Source: Streptococcus mitis SK597 (GTDB lineage: Bacteria; Bacillota; Bacilli; Lactobacillales; Streptococcaceae). From it: 64,000 nt of DNA. Positions 38,770-48,106 of the stretch are shown here, piece by piece. Positions within the stretch are counted from its first letter, which is position 1, and each line of letters opens with the position of its first letter. A model generated the notes under the pieces. It was not told the origin of the DNA, did no database searches, and saw nothing but the letters and a program-made list of their open reading frames with translations. Made by a program: the position numbers and the translations under genes. The stretch lies in NCBI RefSeq assembly GCF_000148545.1, contig NZ_AEDV01000044.1, positions 1 to 64,000 on the forward strand. The letters run 5' to 3'.

Positions 38770-40857
38770 GTGGCTACGGCAACAAAAAAGAAAAAATCAA
38801 CAGTTAAAAAAAATCTAGTAATCGTGGAGTCGCCTGCTAAGGCCAAGACGATTGAAAAATATTTAGGCAGAAACTACAAGGTTTTAGCCAGTGTCGGGCA
38901 TATCCGTGATTTGAAGAAATCCAGTATGTCCGTCGATATTGAAAATAATTATGAACCGCAATATATCAATATCCGAGGAAAAGGCCCTCTCATCAATGAC
39001 TTGAAAAAAGAAGCTAAAAAAGCTAATAAAGTCTTTCTGGCGAGTGACCCGGACCGTGAAGGAGAAGCGATTTCTTGGCATTTGGCCCATATTCTCAACT
39101 TGGATGAAAATGATGCCAACCGTGTGGTCTTCAATGAAATCACCAAGGATGCGGTCAAAAATGCTTTTAAAGAACCTCGTAAAATTGATATGGATTTGGT
39201 CGATGCCCAACAGGCTCGTCGTGTCCTAGACCGCTTGGTAGGATATTCGATTTCGCCTATTTTGTGGAAGAAGGTCAAGAAGGGCTTGTCAGCAGGTCGC
39301 GTTCAGTCTATTGCGCTTAAGTTAATCATTGACCGTGAGAATGAAATTAATGCCTTCCAACCAGAAGAATATTGGACAATTGATGGTGTCTTTAAAAAGG
39401 GAACCAAGCAATTTCAGGCTTCCTTCTATGGAGTAGATGGTAAAAAGCTAAAACTGACTAGTAATGATGAGGTCAAGGAAGTCTTATCTCGTCTGACTAG
39501 TAAAGATTTTTCAGTAGATCAGGTGGATAAGAAAGAGCGCAAACGTAATGCTCCATTACCCTATACTACTTCATCTATGCAGATGGATGCTGCCAATAAA
39601 ATTAATTTCCGTACTCGAAAGACCATGATGGTTGCCCAACAGCTTTATGAAGGGATTAATATTGGTTCTGGTGTGCAAGGTTTAATTACCTATATGCGTA
39701 CTGATTCGACTCGTATCAGTCCAGTAGCGCAGAACGAAGCAGCAAGTTTCATTACGGACCGTTTTGGTAGCAAGTATTCTAAGCATGGTAGCAAGGTCAA
39801 AAATGCTTCAGGAGCTCAGGATGCCCACGAGGCTATTCGTCCTTCTAGTGTCTTTAATACACCGGAAAGCATCGCTAAGTATCTGGACAAGGATCAGCTC
39901 AAGCTTTATACTCTTATCTGGAATCGTTTTGTAGCGAGTCAGATGACAGCAGCTGTCTTTGATACCATGGCTGTTAAATTGTCTCAAAATGGGGTTCAAT
40001 TTGCTGCCAATGGTAGTCAGGTTAAGTTTGATGGTTATCTTGCCATTTATAATGATTCTGATAAGAATAAGATGTTACCAGATATGGCTGTTGGAGATGT
40101 AGTCAAGCAAGTTAATAGCAAACCAGAGCAACATTTCACTCAACCGCCTGCTCGTTATTCCGAAGCGACACTGATCAAGACCTTGGAGGAAAATGGGGTT
40201 GGACGTCCGTCAACCTACGCACCAACCATTGAAACTATTCAGAAACGTTATTATGTTCGCCTTGCAGCCAAACGTTTTGAACCAACAGAGTTGGGAGAAA
40301 TTGTTAACAAGCTCATCGTTGAATATTTCCCAGATATCGTAAACGTAACCTTTACAGCTGAAATGGAAGGCAAACTAGATGATGTCGAAGTCGGAAAAGA
40401 GCAGTGGCAACGTGTTATTGATGCCTTTTACAAACCTTTCTCTAAAGAGGTCGCCAAGGCTGAAGAAGAAATGGAAAAAATCCAAATCAAGGATGAACCA
40501 GCTGGATTTGACTGTGAAGTGTGTGGCAGTCCAATGGTCATTAAACTTGGTCGTTTTGGTAAGTTCTACGCTTGTAGCAATTTCCCAGATTGCCGTCATA
40601 CCCAAGCAATCGTGAAAGAGATTGGTGTTGAGTGTCCAAGTTGTCATCAGGGACAAATCATTGAACGCAAAACCAAACGTAATCGCCTCTTCTATGGTTG
40701 CAATCGCTATCCAGAATGTGAATTTACCTCTTGGGATAAGCCTGTTGGTCGTGACTGTCCAAAATGTGGCAACTTCCTCATGGAGAAAAAAGTCCGTGGT
40801 GGTGGCAAGCAGGTTGTTTGTAGCAAGGGTGACTACGAAGAAGAAAAGATTAAATAA
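38770..40857 (+). CDS. topA: DNA topoisomerase I
   Basis: TopA relaxes negative supercoils and is essential. The 695-residue protein has the TOPRIM domain ([26 protein letters not shown]), the active-site Tyr in [13 protein letters not shown] and three C-terminal Cys4 zinc ribbons (from about 585). A GTG start at 38770, with AAGGTG 8 bases upstream, gives the usual [10 protein letters not shown]-terminus; the ATG six codons upstream overlaps the RBS. It has its own promoter and terminator. Confidence 0.97.
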   Translation: MATATKKKKSTVKKNLVIVESPAKAKTIEKYLGRNYKVLASVGHIRDLKKSSMSVDIENNYEPQYINIRGKGPLINDLKKEAKKANKVFLASDPDREGEAISWHLAHILNLDENDANRVVFNEITKDAVKNAFKEPRKIDMDLVDAQQARRVLDRLVGYSISPILWKKVKKGLSAGRVQSIALKLIIDRENEINAFQPEEYWTIDGVFKKGTKQFQASFYGVDGKKLKLTSNDEVKEVLSRLTSKDFSVDQVDKKERKRNAPLPYTTSSMQMDAANKINFRTRKTMMVAQQLYEGINIGSGVQGLITYMRTDSTRISPVAQNEAASFITDRFGSKYSKHGSKVKNASGAQDAHEAIRPSSVFNTPESIAKYLDKDQLKLYTLIWNRFVASQMTAAVFDTMAVKLSQNGVQFAANGSQVKFDGYLAIYNDSDKNKMLPDMAVGDVVKQVNSKPEQHFTQPPARYSEATLIKTLEENGVGRPSTYAPTIETIQKRYYVRLAAKRFEPTELGEIVNKLIVEYFPDIVNVTFTAEMEGKLDDVEVGKEQWQRVIDAFYKPFSKEVAKAEEEMEKIQIKDEPAGFDCEVCGSPMVIKLGRFGKFYACSNFPDCRHTQAIVKEIGVECPSCHQGQIIERKTKRNRLFYGCNRYPECEFTSWDKPVGRDCPKCGNFLMEKKVRGGGKQVVCSKGDYEEEKIK

Positions 40858-40860
40858 GAG

Positions 40861-40893
40861 GAGAGTCCTGAAAGTGAATTTCAGGCTCTTTTT
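40861..40893 (+). terminator. topA terminator
   Basis: The stem GAG-T-CCTGAAA with TTTCAGG-CTC (40863-40888, one bulged T) is followed by five T residues. Confidence 0.85.
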
Positions 40894-40946
40894 GGTTAGA
40901 ACTTGACAAAATTCATCATTTTATGCGAAACTAGAAGAAGATTATT

Positions 40947-41100
40947 TTATACTCAATGAAAATCAAAGAGCAAACTAGAAACTAACCGCAGGTTGCTCAA
41001 AGCACTGCTTTGAGGTTACAGATAAGACTGACGAAATCAGGAACCATACCTACGTCAAGGCGACGTTGATGCGGTTTGAAGAGATTTTCGAAGAGTATTA
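40947..41100 (-). repeat. BOX element (boxA-boxB-boxC)
   Basis: A 154-bp copy reading TTATACTC to GAGTATTA on the plus strand, so boxA is at the right end, as in the copy at 668-822. It stops three bases before the RBS of the DUF454 gene and so brings whatever promoter or leader signals that gene now has. Confidence 0.95.
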
Positions 41101-41113
41101 ACTAGGAGAAGTT

Positions 41114-41473
41114 ATGCGTATTATTTATCTAATTATTGGTTTTTTATCACTGGCCTTGGCTATTGTTGGGGTTGTTTTACCCTTGTTGCCTACAACACCT
41201 TTTCTTTTACTGTCTATTGCTTGTTTCTCTAGAAGTTCCAAGCGCTTCGAAGATTGGCTTTATCATACCAAACTCTATCAAGCATATGTGGCTGATTTTC
41301 GCGAGACTAAGTCTATTGCGCGTGAACGTAAGAAAAAAATCATCGTTTCTATCTACATCTTGATGGGAATTTCCATTTATTTTGCCCCTCTTTTACCGGT
41401 CAAAATCGGTCTAGGAGCCTTGACCATCTTTATTACCTATTATCTCTTCAAGGTCATTCCAGACAAAGAATAG
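41114..41473 (+). CDS. DUF454 (YbaN-like) inner-membrane protein
   Basis: The 119-residue protein has two hydrophobic pairs (about 5-35 and 75-110) and the conserved PLLPTTPFLLLSIACFSRSS motif of the DUF454/YbaN family. Function is unknown. Its RBS TAGGAG directly follows a BOX element. Confidence 0.88.
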   Translation: MRIIYLIIGFLSLALAIVGVVLPLLPTTPFLLLSIACFSRSSKRFEDWLYHTKLYQAYVADFRETKSIARERKKKIIVSIYILMGISIYFAPLLPVKIGLGALTIFITYYLFKVIPDKE

Positions 41474-41565
41474 TTAAAATAGTAGTTATTTGCCTTGATA
41501 AAATTGAAAGCATATTCACAACAATATGATATAATAAATTTAAAGTAATCTTCAAGGAGAATCAA

Positions 41566-42198
41566 ATGATTTACGAATTTTGTGCTGAAAATGTGACCTT
41601 GCTTGAAAAAGCGATGCAGGCTGGAGCTCGTCGAATCGAACTTTGTGACAATCTAGCAGTTGGTGGGACAACTCCCAGCTATGGAGTGACCAAGGCAGCG
41701 GTTGAACTGGCGGCTAACTATGAAACGACTATCATGACCATGATTCGTCCCCGTGGTGGCGATTTTGTCTATAATGAACTAGAAATTGCTATCATGCTAG
41801 AAGATATTCGTTTGACTGCTCAGGCTGGAAGTCAAGGAGTTGTATTTGGGGCTTTAACTGCTGAGAAGAAGTTGGATAAGGCTAATCTTGAGAAGTTAAC
41901 TGCTGCATCAAAAGGGATGGAAATTGTCTTCCACATGGCCTTTGATGAATTGAGTGATGAAGACCAGTTGGAGGCTATTGACTGGCTCAGCCAAGCCGGT
42001 GTCACTCGTATCTTAACTCGTGCTGGTGAGTCTGGCGATTCACTAGAGAAACGTTTTGCTCATTATCACAGAATTTTGGAGCATGCTAAAGGTAAGATTG
42101 AAATTCTACCAGGTGGGGGGATTGACCTTGACAACCGTCAAACCTTTATCGACCAGCTAGGTGTGACACAATTGCATGGTACCAAGGTTGTCTTTTAA
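41566..42198 (+). CDS. cutC: CutC family protein
   Basis: The 210-residue TIM-barrel-like protein begins YEFCAENVTLLEKAMQAGARRIELCDNLAVGG, the CutC signature, and has MIRPRGGDFVYN. CutC was named for copper homeostasis, but its biochemical role is unclear. It is preceded by AAGGAG and a TATAAT near 41528. An unusual hairpin leader links it to the next gene. Confidence 0.93.
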   Translation: MIYEFCAENVTLLEKAMQAGARRIELCDNLAVGGTTPSYGVTKAAVELAANYETTIMTMIRPRGGDFVYNELEIAIMLEDIRLTAQAGSQGVVFGALTAEKKLDKANLEKLTAASKGMEIVFHMAFDELSDEDQLEAIDWLSQAGVTRILTRAGESGDSLEKRFAHYHRILEHAKGKIEILPGGGIDLDNRQTFIDQLGVTQLHGTKVVF

Positions 42199-42205
42199 AA
42201 AATAG

Positions 42206-42241
42206 AAAGGAACTGCTAGCTTTTGGTAGCAGTTTTCACTT
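42206..42241 (+). promoter_or_regulatory. Hairpin between Shine-Dalgarno and start of the MmcQ-like gene
   Basis: AAAGG (42206-42210) is the only SD-like sequence, but it is 31 bases from the start codon. A perfect 8-bp hairpin (AACTGCTA 42211-42218, TAGCAGTT 42227-42234) fills the gap. If folded, it leaves a 7-base spacer between SD and ATG 42242. It has only a short T-run, so it is a poor terminator for cutC. Confidence 0.6.
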
Positions 42242-42898
42242 ATGTTTGAAATTTTTAAATCCTATCAGTTTAATCAAGAAAAGGCTCATGCTTTTGGTTT
42301 TGTAGAAAATAGTGGAGTCTGGACCTACAGTTGTAAGATTTTGGAGGGTGATTTTGTCATGACTGTGTCTATCACTGCTGATAATGTGAACTTTCAAGTC
42401 TTTGATCAGGAAACGGGTGATCTCTATCCTCAAGTCCATATGGAAAGTATGAGGGGAAGTTTTGTAGGAAGTGTCCGTGAGGCTTGTTTGGAGATTCTTT
42501 ACCAGATTCGGAAGGCTTGTTTTGAGGTACAGGATTTTATCTGCCCTCAGACTAAGCGAATCATGACTCAAGTTCAGGAAAAGTATGGTAATCAGTTGGA
42601 GTATTTGTGGGAGAAATCGCCTGATACGGCAGTGTTAAGACATGAAGGCAATAAAAAATGGTATGCTGTTTTGATGAGAATACCTTGGGATAGGCTAGAT
42701 AAGGGCAGAGAAGGATTAGTGGAAGCAGTCAATCTCAAACATGACCAAGTAGCTTACTTACTTTCACAAAAGGGCATTTATCCAGCTTTTCATATGAACA
42801 AACGCTACTGGATTAGTGTGGCGCTTGATGATACTTTATCAGATGAAGAAGTACTGGAATTGATAGAAAGAAGTTGGAATTTAACTTCTAAAAAATGA
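42242..42898 (+). CDS. MmcQ/YjbR family DNA-binding protein
   Basis: The 218-residue protein has a C-terminal MmcQ/YjbR domain (from about 108, with CPQTKRIM and KKWYAVLMRIP) and an N-terminal extension common in streptococci. Members have a CyaY-like fold thought to bind DNA; the role is unknown. No normal RBS is present; the start depends on the hairpin leader at 42206-42241 or on coupling with cutC. Confidence 0.88.
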   Translation: MFEIFKSYQFNQEKAHAFGFVENSGVWTYSCKILEGDFVMTVSITADNVNFQVFDQETGDLYPQVHMESMRGSFVGSVREACLEILYQIRKACFEVQDFICPQTKRIMTQVQEKYGNQLEYLWEKSPDTAVLRHEGNKKWYAVLMRIPWDRLDKGREGLVEAVNLKHDQVAYLLSQKGIYPAFHMNKRYWISVALDDTLSDEEVLELIERSWNLTSKK

Positions 42899-42953
42899 AA
42901 CATTTCAAGGATTTTCAATAATTTTCAATTAGCTAAATATTCTATACTGAAGA

Positions 42954-43009
42954 AATTTTCAGAAAATATTTGATTTTTTCTTGACAAGTGCTTTTGCCTA
43001 TGCTAAAAT
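42954..43009 (+). promoter_or_regulatory. leu operon promoter with CodY box
   Basis: AATTTTCAGAAAATA (42954-42968) matches the CodY consensus AATTTTCWGAAAATT at 14 of 15 positions. It lies 12 bp upstream of a perfect -35 TTGACA (42981-42986), with TAAAAT (43004-43009) 17 bp further. Weaker ATTTTCAAT half-sites occur at 42911-42930. CodY, active when branched-chain amino acids are plentiful, would repress the leu genes here. Confidence 0.88.
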
Positions 43010-43045
43010 ACTAAACAAGATATCAAACGAAGGAGAAAGTCAAAC

Positions 43046-43099
43046 ATGAGAACAGCTAAGTTTAATCAATTTGCTTTGTTGTTGAGGTACTCGGGCTAG
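43046..43099 (+). CDS. leuL: leu leader peptide
   Basis: A 17-codon ORF, MRTAKFNQFALLLRYSG, starts 12 bp after AGGAG (43031-43035) and has three consecutive Leu codons (TTG TTG TTG) near its end. Ribosome stalling at these codons when Leu-tRNA is scarce would control the attenuator that follows. It is too short for ordinary gene callers; the symbol is assigned here by function. Confidence 0.85.
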   Translation: MRTAKFNQFALLLRYSG

Positions 43100-43182
43100 T
43101 GCAAAAAGCATTAGTCCTGTTTGGCTTACCAAGCGGGAGTGAATCAACATCTCGCTTGGACTTCTAAGCGAGATGTTTTTTT
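43093..43182 (+). promoter_or_regulatory. leu transcription attenuator
   Basis: Three alternative structures are visible. A 10-bp pause hairpin (43093-43117) overlaps the leader stop. An antiterminator can pair CCAAGCGGGAG (43129-43139) with CTCGCTTGG (43151-43159). The terminator has a perfect 11-bp stem ACATCTCGCTT/AAGCGAGATGT (43147-43175) and seven to eight T residues. This is the classic leader-peptide attenuation layout; no T-box consensus is present. Confidence 0.88.
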
Positions 43183-43212
43183 AAAAACCACATTTGGAAA
43201 AGGGGAAATCTT

Positions 43213-44775
43213 ATGCGTAAAATTGAATTTTTTGATACAAGTCTTCGTGATGGGGAACAAACACCTGGTGTTAACTTTTCAATAAAGGAAAAAGTTTCCA
43301 TTGCAAGACAGCTGGAGAAATGGGGAATTTCTGTAATTGAAGCTGGTTTTCCGGCTGCTAGTCCAGATTCATTTACGGCAGTGCAGGAGATTGCTAAGGT
43401 CTTGAAGAAAACTGCAGTGACAGGTTTGGCTCGCTCTGTCAAGTCTGATATCGATGCATGTTATGAGGCCCTCAAGGACGCCAAGTATCCACAAGTTCAT
43501 GTCTTTATTGCTACCAGTCCCATTCATCGTAAGTATAAACTTAATAAGAGCAAGGAAGAGATTTTGGAAGCTATTAAGGAACATGTTTCTTATGCTCGCT
43601 CTAAGTTTGAAGTAGTCGAATTCTCTCCTGAGGATGCGACTAGAACAGAGTTGGATTTCCTCTTACAAGTCGTTCAAACAGCGGTTGATGCAGGGGCGTC
43701 TTATATCAATATCCCTGACACAGTTGGCTTTACGACTCCAGAAGAGTTTGCCCGTATCTTTGATCACTTGACTGAAAATGTTAAATCAGATCATAAAGTT
43801 GTCTTTGGTGTCCACTGTCACGATGATCTCGGTATGGCAACTGCAAATACTTTGACAGCAATTAAACACGGTGCTGGACGTGTCCAGGGAACTATTAATG
43901 GTATCGGTGAACGCGCAGGTAATGTTGCTCTTGAGGAAGTAGCTGTTGCTTTGAAGATTCGTGAGGATTTCTTCCAAGTAACTAGTGATATTGTTTTGAA
44001 TGAAACAATCAATACGTCAGAAATGGTTTCTCGCTTCTCTGGTATTCCAGTTCCTAAAAACAAGGCTGTAGTTGGTGGTAATGCCTTTTCTCACGAATCT
44101 GGTATTCACCAAGATGGAGTTCTTAAAAATCCTCTTACTTATGAGATTATCACCCCTGAATTGGTTGGTGTTAAGAGTAATAGTCTTCCGCTTGGAAAAT
44201 TGTCTGGTCGCCATGCCTTTGTCGAGAAACTAAGAGAATTAGCCTTAGATTTTACAGAAGAGGACATCAAACCACTCTTCGCTAAGTTCAAGGCTCTGGC
44301 AGATAAGAAACAAGAAATCACAGATGCAGATATTCGTGCGCTGGTCGCTGGAACTATGGTTGAAAACCCAGAAGGCTTCCACTTTGATGATTTACAACTG
44401 CAAACTCATGCAGATAATGACATTGAAGCACTTGTTAGCCTAGCCAATATGGATGGTGAGAAAGTCGAGTTTAATGCGACAGGGCAAGGTTCCGTTGAAG
44501 CGATTTTTAACGCTATCGATAAGTTCTTTAACCAATCCGTCCGCTTGGTGTCTTACACTATTGACGCGGTGACAGATGGAATTGATGCCCAAGCTCGGGT
44601 CTTGGTCACTGTTGAAAACAGAGATACAGAAACTATCTTTAACGCAGCAGGGCTTGATTTCGATGTACTGAAAGCATCTGCTATTGCCTACATCAATGCT
44701 AATACCTTTGTTCAAAAAGAGAATGCTGGTGAGATGGGACGTAGCGTTTCCTATCGCGATATGCCTAGTGTGTAA
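43213..44775 (+). CDS. leuA: 2-isopropylmalate synthase
   Basis: LeuA condenses acetyl-CoA with 2-ketoisovalerate, the committed step to leucine. The 520-residue protein has the DRE-TIM barrel (DTSLRDGEQTPGV, GVHCHDD with metal ligands, GIGERAGN) and a C-terminal regulatory domain (from about 390) that binds leucine. First gene after the attenuator; AAGGGG serves as RBS. Confidence 0.97.
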   Translation: MRKIEFFDTSLRDGEQTPGVNFSIKEKVSIARQLEKWGISVIEAGFPAASPDSFTAVQEIAKVLKKTAVTGLARSVKSDIDACYEALKDAKYPQVHVFIATSPIHRKYKLNKSKEEILEAIKEHVSYARSKFEVVEFSPEDATRTELDFLLQVVQTAVDAGASYINIPDTVGFTTPEEFARIFDHLTENVKSDHKVVFGVHCHDDLGMATANTLTAIKHGAGRVQGTINGIGERAGNVALEEVAVALKIREDFFQVTSDIVLNETINTSEMVSRFSGIPVPKNKAVVGGNAFSHESGIHQDGVLKNPLTYEIITPELVGVKSNSLPLGKLSGRHAFVEKLRELALDFTEEDIKPLFAKFKALADKKQEITDADIRALVAGTMVENPEGFHFDDLQLQTHADNDIEALVSLANMDGEKVEFNATGQGSVEAIFNAIDKFFNQSVRLVSYTIDAVTDGIDAQARVLVTVENRDTETIFNAAGLDFDVLKASAIAYINANTFVQKENAGEMGRSVSYRDMPSV

Positions 44776-44786
44776 AGGAGAAGGCT

Positions 44787-45824
44787 ATGACAAAGAAAAT
44801 AGTAGCTCTAGCAGGGGACGGAATTGGCCCAGAAATCATGGAGGCTGGTTTAGAGGTTCTGGAGGCTCTAGCTGAAAAAACAGGTTTTGACTATGAAATA
44901 GACAGACGCCCTTTTGGAGGTGCAGGTATTGATGCTGCAGGTCATCCCTTACCTAGTGAAACTCTCAAGGCATGTAGAGAAGCAGATGCCATTCTCCTAG
45001 CGGCTATCGGTAGTCCTCAGTATGATGACGCAGCGGTTCGGCCTGAACAAGGCTTGCTAGCTCTCCGTAAGGAACTCAATCTTTACGCTAATATTCGCCC
45101 TGTAAAAATCTTTGACAGTCTCAAGCATTTGTCACCACTTAAACCAGAACGAATTGCTGGTGTAGACTTTGTTGTGGTGCGTGAGTTGACAGGTGGGATT
45201 TACTTTGGGGATCATATCCTTGAAGAGCGCAAAGCGCGTGATATCAACGACTATAGCTATGAGGAAGTGGAGCGGATTATTCGCAAAGCCTTTGAAATCG
45301 CAAGAAATCGCAGAAAAATCGTTACTAGTATCGATAAGCAAAATGTTCTAGCGACCTCAAAACTCTGGCGGAAAGTAGCTGAGGAAGTCGCGCAGGATTT
45401 CCCAGATGTAACCTTGGAGCACCAGCTAGTCGACTCAGCTGCCATGCTTATGATTACCAATCCTGCCAAGTTTGATGTCATCGTGACGGAGAATCTTTTT
45501 GGAGATATTCTCTCGGATGAATCAAGCGTTCTATCTGGCACACTTGGGGTTATGCCATCAGCCAGTCATTCTGAAAATGGACCAAGTCTATATGAGCCCA
45601 TTCACGGTTCAGCTCCTGATATTGCAGGTCAAGGAATTGCTAATCCTATCTCCATGATTTTATCAGTGGCCATGATGTTGAGAGATAGTTTTGGTCGTTA
45701 TGAGGATGCAGAGCGTATTGAGCGTGCTGTTGAAGCTAGTTTAGCGGCTGGCATTTTAACAAGAGATATAGGTGGACAGGCTTCGACTAAGGAAATGACA
45801 GAAGCTATTATTGCAAGGTTATGA
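44787..45824 (+). CDS. leuB: 3-isopropylmalate dehydrogenase
   Basis: LeuB oxidises 3-isopropylmalate with NAD to 2-ketoisocaproate (after decarboxylation). The 345-residue protein has GDGIGPEIM, the RPVK segment, VRELTGGIYFG, DSAAMLM and the C-terminal EPIHGSAPDIAG nucleotide-binding segment. Its stop overlaps the start of the small DUF1294 gene (ATGA). Confidence 0.97.
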   Translation: MTKKIVALAGDGIGPEIMEAGLEVLEALAEKTGFDYEIDRRPFGGAGIDAAGHPLPSETLKACREADAILLAAIGSPQYDDAAVRPEQGLLALRKELNLYANIRPVKIFDSLKHLSPLKPERIAGVDFVVVRELTGGIYFGDHILEERKARDINDYSYEEVERIIRKAFEIARNRRKIVTSIDKQNVLATSKLWRKVAEEVAQDFPDVTLEHQLVDSAAMLMITNPAKFDVIVTENLFGDILSDESSVLSGTLGVMPSASHSENGPSLYEPIHGSAPDIAGQGIANPISMILSVAMMLRDSFGRYEDAERIERAVEASLAAGILTRDIGGQASTKEMTEAIIARL

Positions 45825-46090
45825 AATTAGACGAAAAAATTACTCTAGTCCTTTTGATTTGGAATGTCATGGTTTTCTTGACTTATGGTATTGACAAATC
45901 TAAGGCAAGGAGAAGAGCTTGGCGCATCCCAGAGAAAATCTTACTCATTTTAGCCTTTGCTTGTGGTGGTTTTGGTGCCTGGCTAGCAGGAATCATTTTT
46001 CACCACAAGACTCGAAAATGGCACTTTAAAACAGTTTGGTTTCTTGGGATGGTGACTACACTAGTAGCTTTATATGTTATTTGGAGGTAA
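45821..46090 (+). CDS. DUF1294 membrane protein within the leu operon
   Basis: The 89-residue protein has three hydrophobic segments and the YGIDKSKARRRAWRIPE and GGFGAWLAG..FHHKTRK motifs of DUF1294, a family of unknown role. It overlaps leuB by 4 bp and ends 3 bp before leuC, so it is tightly built into the operon and controlled with it. A transport or membrane role in leucine metabolism would be a guess only. Confidence 0.9.
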   Translation: MKLDEKITLVLLIWNVMVFLTYGIDKSKARRRAWRIPEKILLILAFACGGFGAWLAGIIFHHKTRKWHFKTVWFLGMVTTLVALYVIWR

Positions 46091-46093
46091 TGG

Positions 46094-47476
46094 ATGGCAG
46101 GAAAATCGATTTTTGATAAATTATGGGACCGTCATGTCATCACAGGAGAAGAGGGGCAGCCCCAACTCATGTATGTGGATCAGCACTATATTCATGAAGT
46201 GACCAGTCCTCAGGCTTTTCAAGGATTACGAGATGCAGAGCGCAGATTGAGACGACCAGACTTGACATTTGGAACCTTTGACCACAATGTCCCGACGGTC
46301 AATATCTACGATATTCGAGATGTCATTTCCAAGGCGCAAATTGATAAGCTTGCTGAAAATGTTGAGGAGTTTGGGATTGAACATGCGGCCCACGGTTCTG
46401 AAAAGCAGGGGATTGTTCATATGGTTGGTCCAGAAACAGGAAGAACTCAACCAGGAAAATTCATTGTCTGTGGAGACAGCCATACGGCGACTCACGGAGC
46501 TTTCGGAGCAATCGCCTTTGGAATTGGAACTAGTGAGGTCGAACATGTCTTTGCGACACAGACCCTCTGGCAGGTCAAACCCAAGAAAATGCTGGTGGAA
46601 TTCACAGGAGTTCCTCAAAAGGGAGTTTATTCCAAGGACTTTATTTTAGCCTTGATTGCCAAGTACGGCGTTGCTTGTGGTGTTGGCTATGTGGTGGAAT
46701 ATCGTGGACAAGCGATTGATGCACTAAGCATGGAAGAGCGAATGACCATCTGCAATATGTCCATCGAGTTTGGCTCTAAGATGGGAATTATGAATCCAGA
46801 TCAAACCACCTATGACTATCTCAAAGGACGCGAGTGTGTTCCAGAGAATTTCGAGGAGGCTGTGGCGGATTGGAAAACAATTGTCAGTGATGAGGATGCT
46901 GTTTATGATAAGGTTATCCGGATGGATGTCTCAGACCTTGCTCCTATGGTGACCTGGGGAACCAACCCTGCTATGGGGGTTGACTTTGACAGTAGTTTCC
47001 CAGAAATTAAGGATATGAATGATGAACGAGCCTACAATTACATGGATTTGGAGCCTGGTCAAAAGCCAGCAGATATTGAATTAGGCTATATCTTTATCGG
47101 TTCTTGTACCAATGCTCGTCTCAGCGACTTGCAACTGGCTGCGCGATTTGTCAAAGGGAAGAAAATAGCTCCTAACTTAACGGCTATCGTGGTTCCGGGC
47201 TCTCGTCCTGTCAAACGAGCTGCGGAGAAATTAGGCTTGGATAAAGTTTTCTTAGATGCTGGCTTTGAATGGAGAGACCCAGGTTGCTCTATGTGCCTAG
47301 GAATGAATCCAGACAAGGTTCCTGATGGTGTCCACTGCGCCTCAACCAGCAACCGCAACTTTGAAGACAGACAGGGATTTGGTGCTAAGACCCACCTCTG
47401 CAGTCCAGCCATGGCAGCTGCGGCAGCTATCGCAGGGCGCTTTGTAGATGTTCGGCAAATGCCAGAAGCCCAGTAA
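46094..47476 (+). CDS. leuC: 3-isopropylmalate dehydratase large subunit
   Basis: LeuC, with LeuD, isomerises 2- to 3-isopropylmalate. The 460-residue aconitase-family protein has the three Cys ligands of the [4Fe-4S] cluster (Cys338 in GSCTNAR, Cys398 and Cys401 in GCSMCLGMN) and [11 protein letters not shown]. Full length. Confidence 0.97.
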   Translation: MAGKSIFDKLWDRHVITGEEGQPQLMYVDQHYIHEVTSPQAFQGLRDAERRLRRPDLTFGTFDHNVPTVNIYDIRDVISKAQIDKLAENVEEFGIEHAAHGSEKQGIVHMVGPETGRTQPGKFIVCGDSHTATHGAFGAIAFGIGTSEVEHVFATQTLWQVKPKKMLVEFTGVPQKGVYSKDFILALIAKYGVACGVGYVVEYRGQAIDALSMEERMTICNMSIEFGSKMGIMNPDQTTYDYLKGRECVPENFEEAVADWKTIVSDEDAVYDKVIRMDVSDLAPMVTWGTNPAMGVDFDSSFPEIKDMNDERAYNYMDLEPGQKPADIELGYIFIGSCTNARLSDLQLAARFVKGKKIAPNLTAIVVPGSRPVKRAAEKLGLDKVFLDAGFEWRDPGCSMCLGMNPDKVPDGVHCASTSNRNFEDRQGFGAKTHLCSPAMAAAAAIAGRFVDVRQMPEAQ

Positions 47477-47485
47477 GGAGAGGAT

Positions 47486-48079
47486 ATGGAGAAATTTACA
47501 GTTTATACGGGAACGACTGTTCCTCTCATGAATGATAACATCGACACTGACCAAATCCTACCCAAGCAGTTTCTCAAGTTGATTGATAAAAAAGGCTTTG
47601 GTAAGTACCTCATGTATGCTTGGCGTTATCTGGACGACAAGTATACTGAGGATCCAGGGTTTGTCTTTAATCGACCTGAATATCGGAAAGCAACTATCCT
47701 CATCTCAGGTGATAACTTTGGGGCAGGTTCTTCGAGGGAACACGCAGCTTGGGCTTTAGCGGACTATGGTTTTAAGGTCGTGATTGCAGGGTCTTTTGGG
47801 GATATTCATTACAATAATGAACTCAATAATGGCATGTTGCCTATTGTTCAGCCGAGAGAGGTTCGAGAGAAACTAGCCCAGCTACAACCAAGTGACCAGG
47901 TAACTGTGGACTTGGAACAACAAAAAATCATCTCACCAATTGGAGAATTCACTTTTGAAATCGATAGCGAGTGGAAACACAAGCTCTTAAATGGTTTGGA
48001 TGATATCGGTATTACCTTGCAGTATGAAGATTTGATTGCTGCTTATGAAAAACAACGACCAGCCTACTGGCAGGATTAG
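47486..48079 (+). CDS. leuD: 3-isopropylmalate dehydratase small subunit
   Basis: The 197-residue swivel-domain subunit partners LeuC. It shows [12 protein letters not shown] and [17 protein letters not shown]. It completes leuA-B-(DUF1294)-C-D, so the window holds all leucine-specific steps except the final transamination. Confidence 0.97.
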   Translation: MEKFTVYTGTTVPLMNDNIDTDQILPKQFLKLIDKKGFGKYLMYAWRYLDDKYTEDPGFVFNRPEYRKATILISGDNFGAGSSREHAAWALADYGFKVVIAGSFGDIHYNNELNNGMLPIVQPREVREKLAQLQPSDQVTVDLEQQKIISPIGEFTFEIDSEWKHKLLNGLDDIGITLQYEDLIAAYEKQRPAYWQD

Positions 48080-48106
48080 AAGAAAAATAGAAAAGGAAAT
48101 AGAACT

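Noticed and set aside
43010..43212. T-box riboswitch before leuA
   Set aside because: No T-box consensus and no long stem I; a leader peptide with Leu codons and an attenuator explain the region better.
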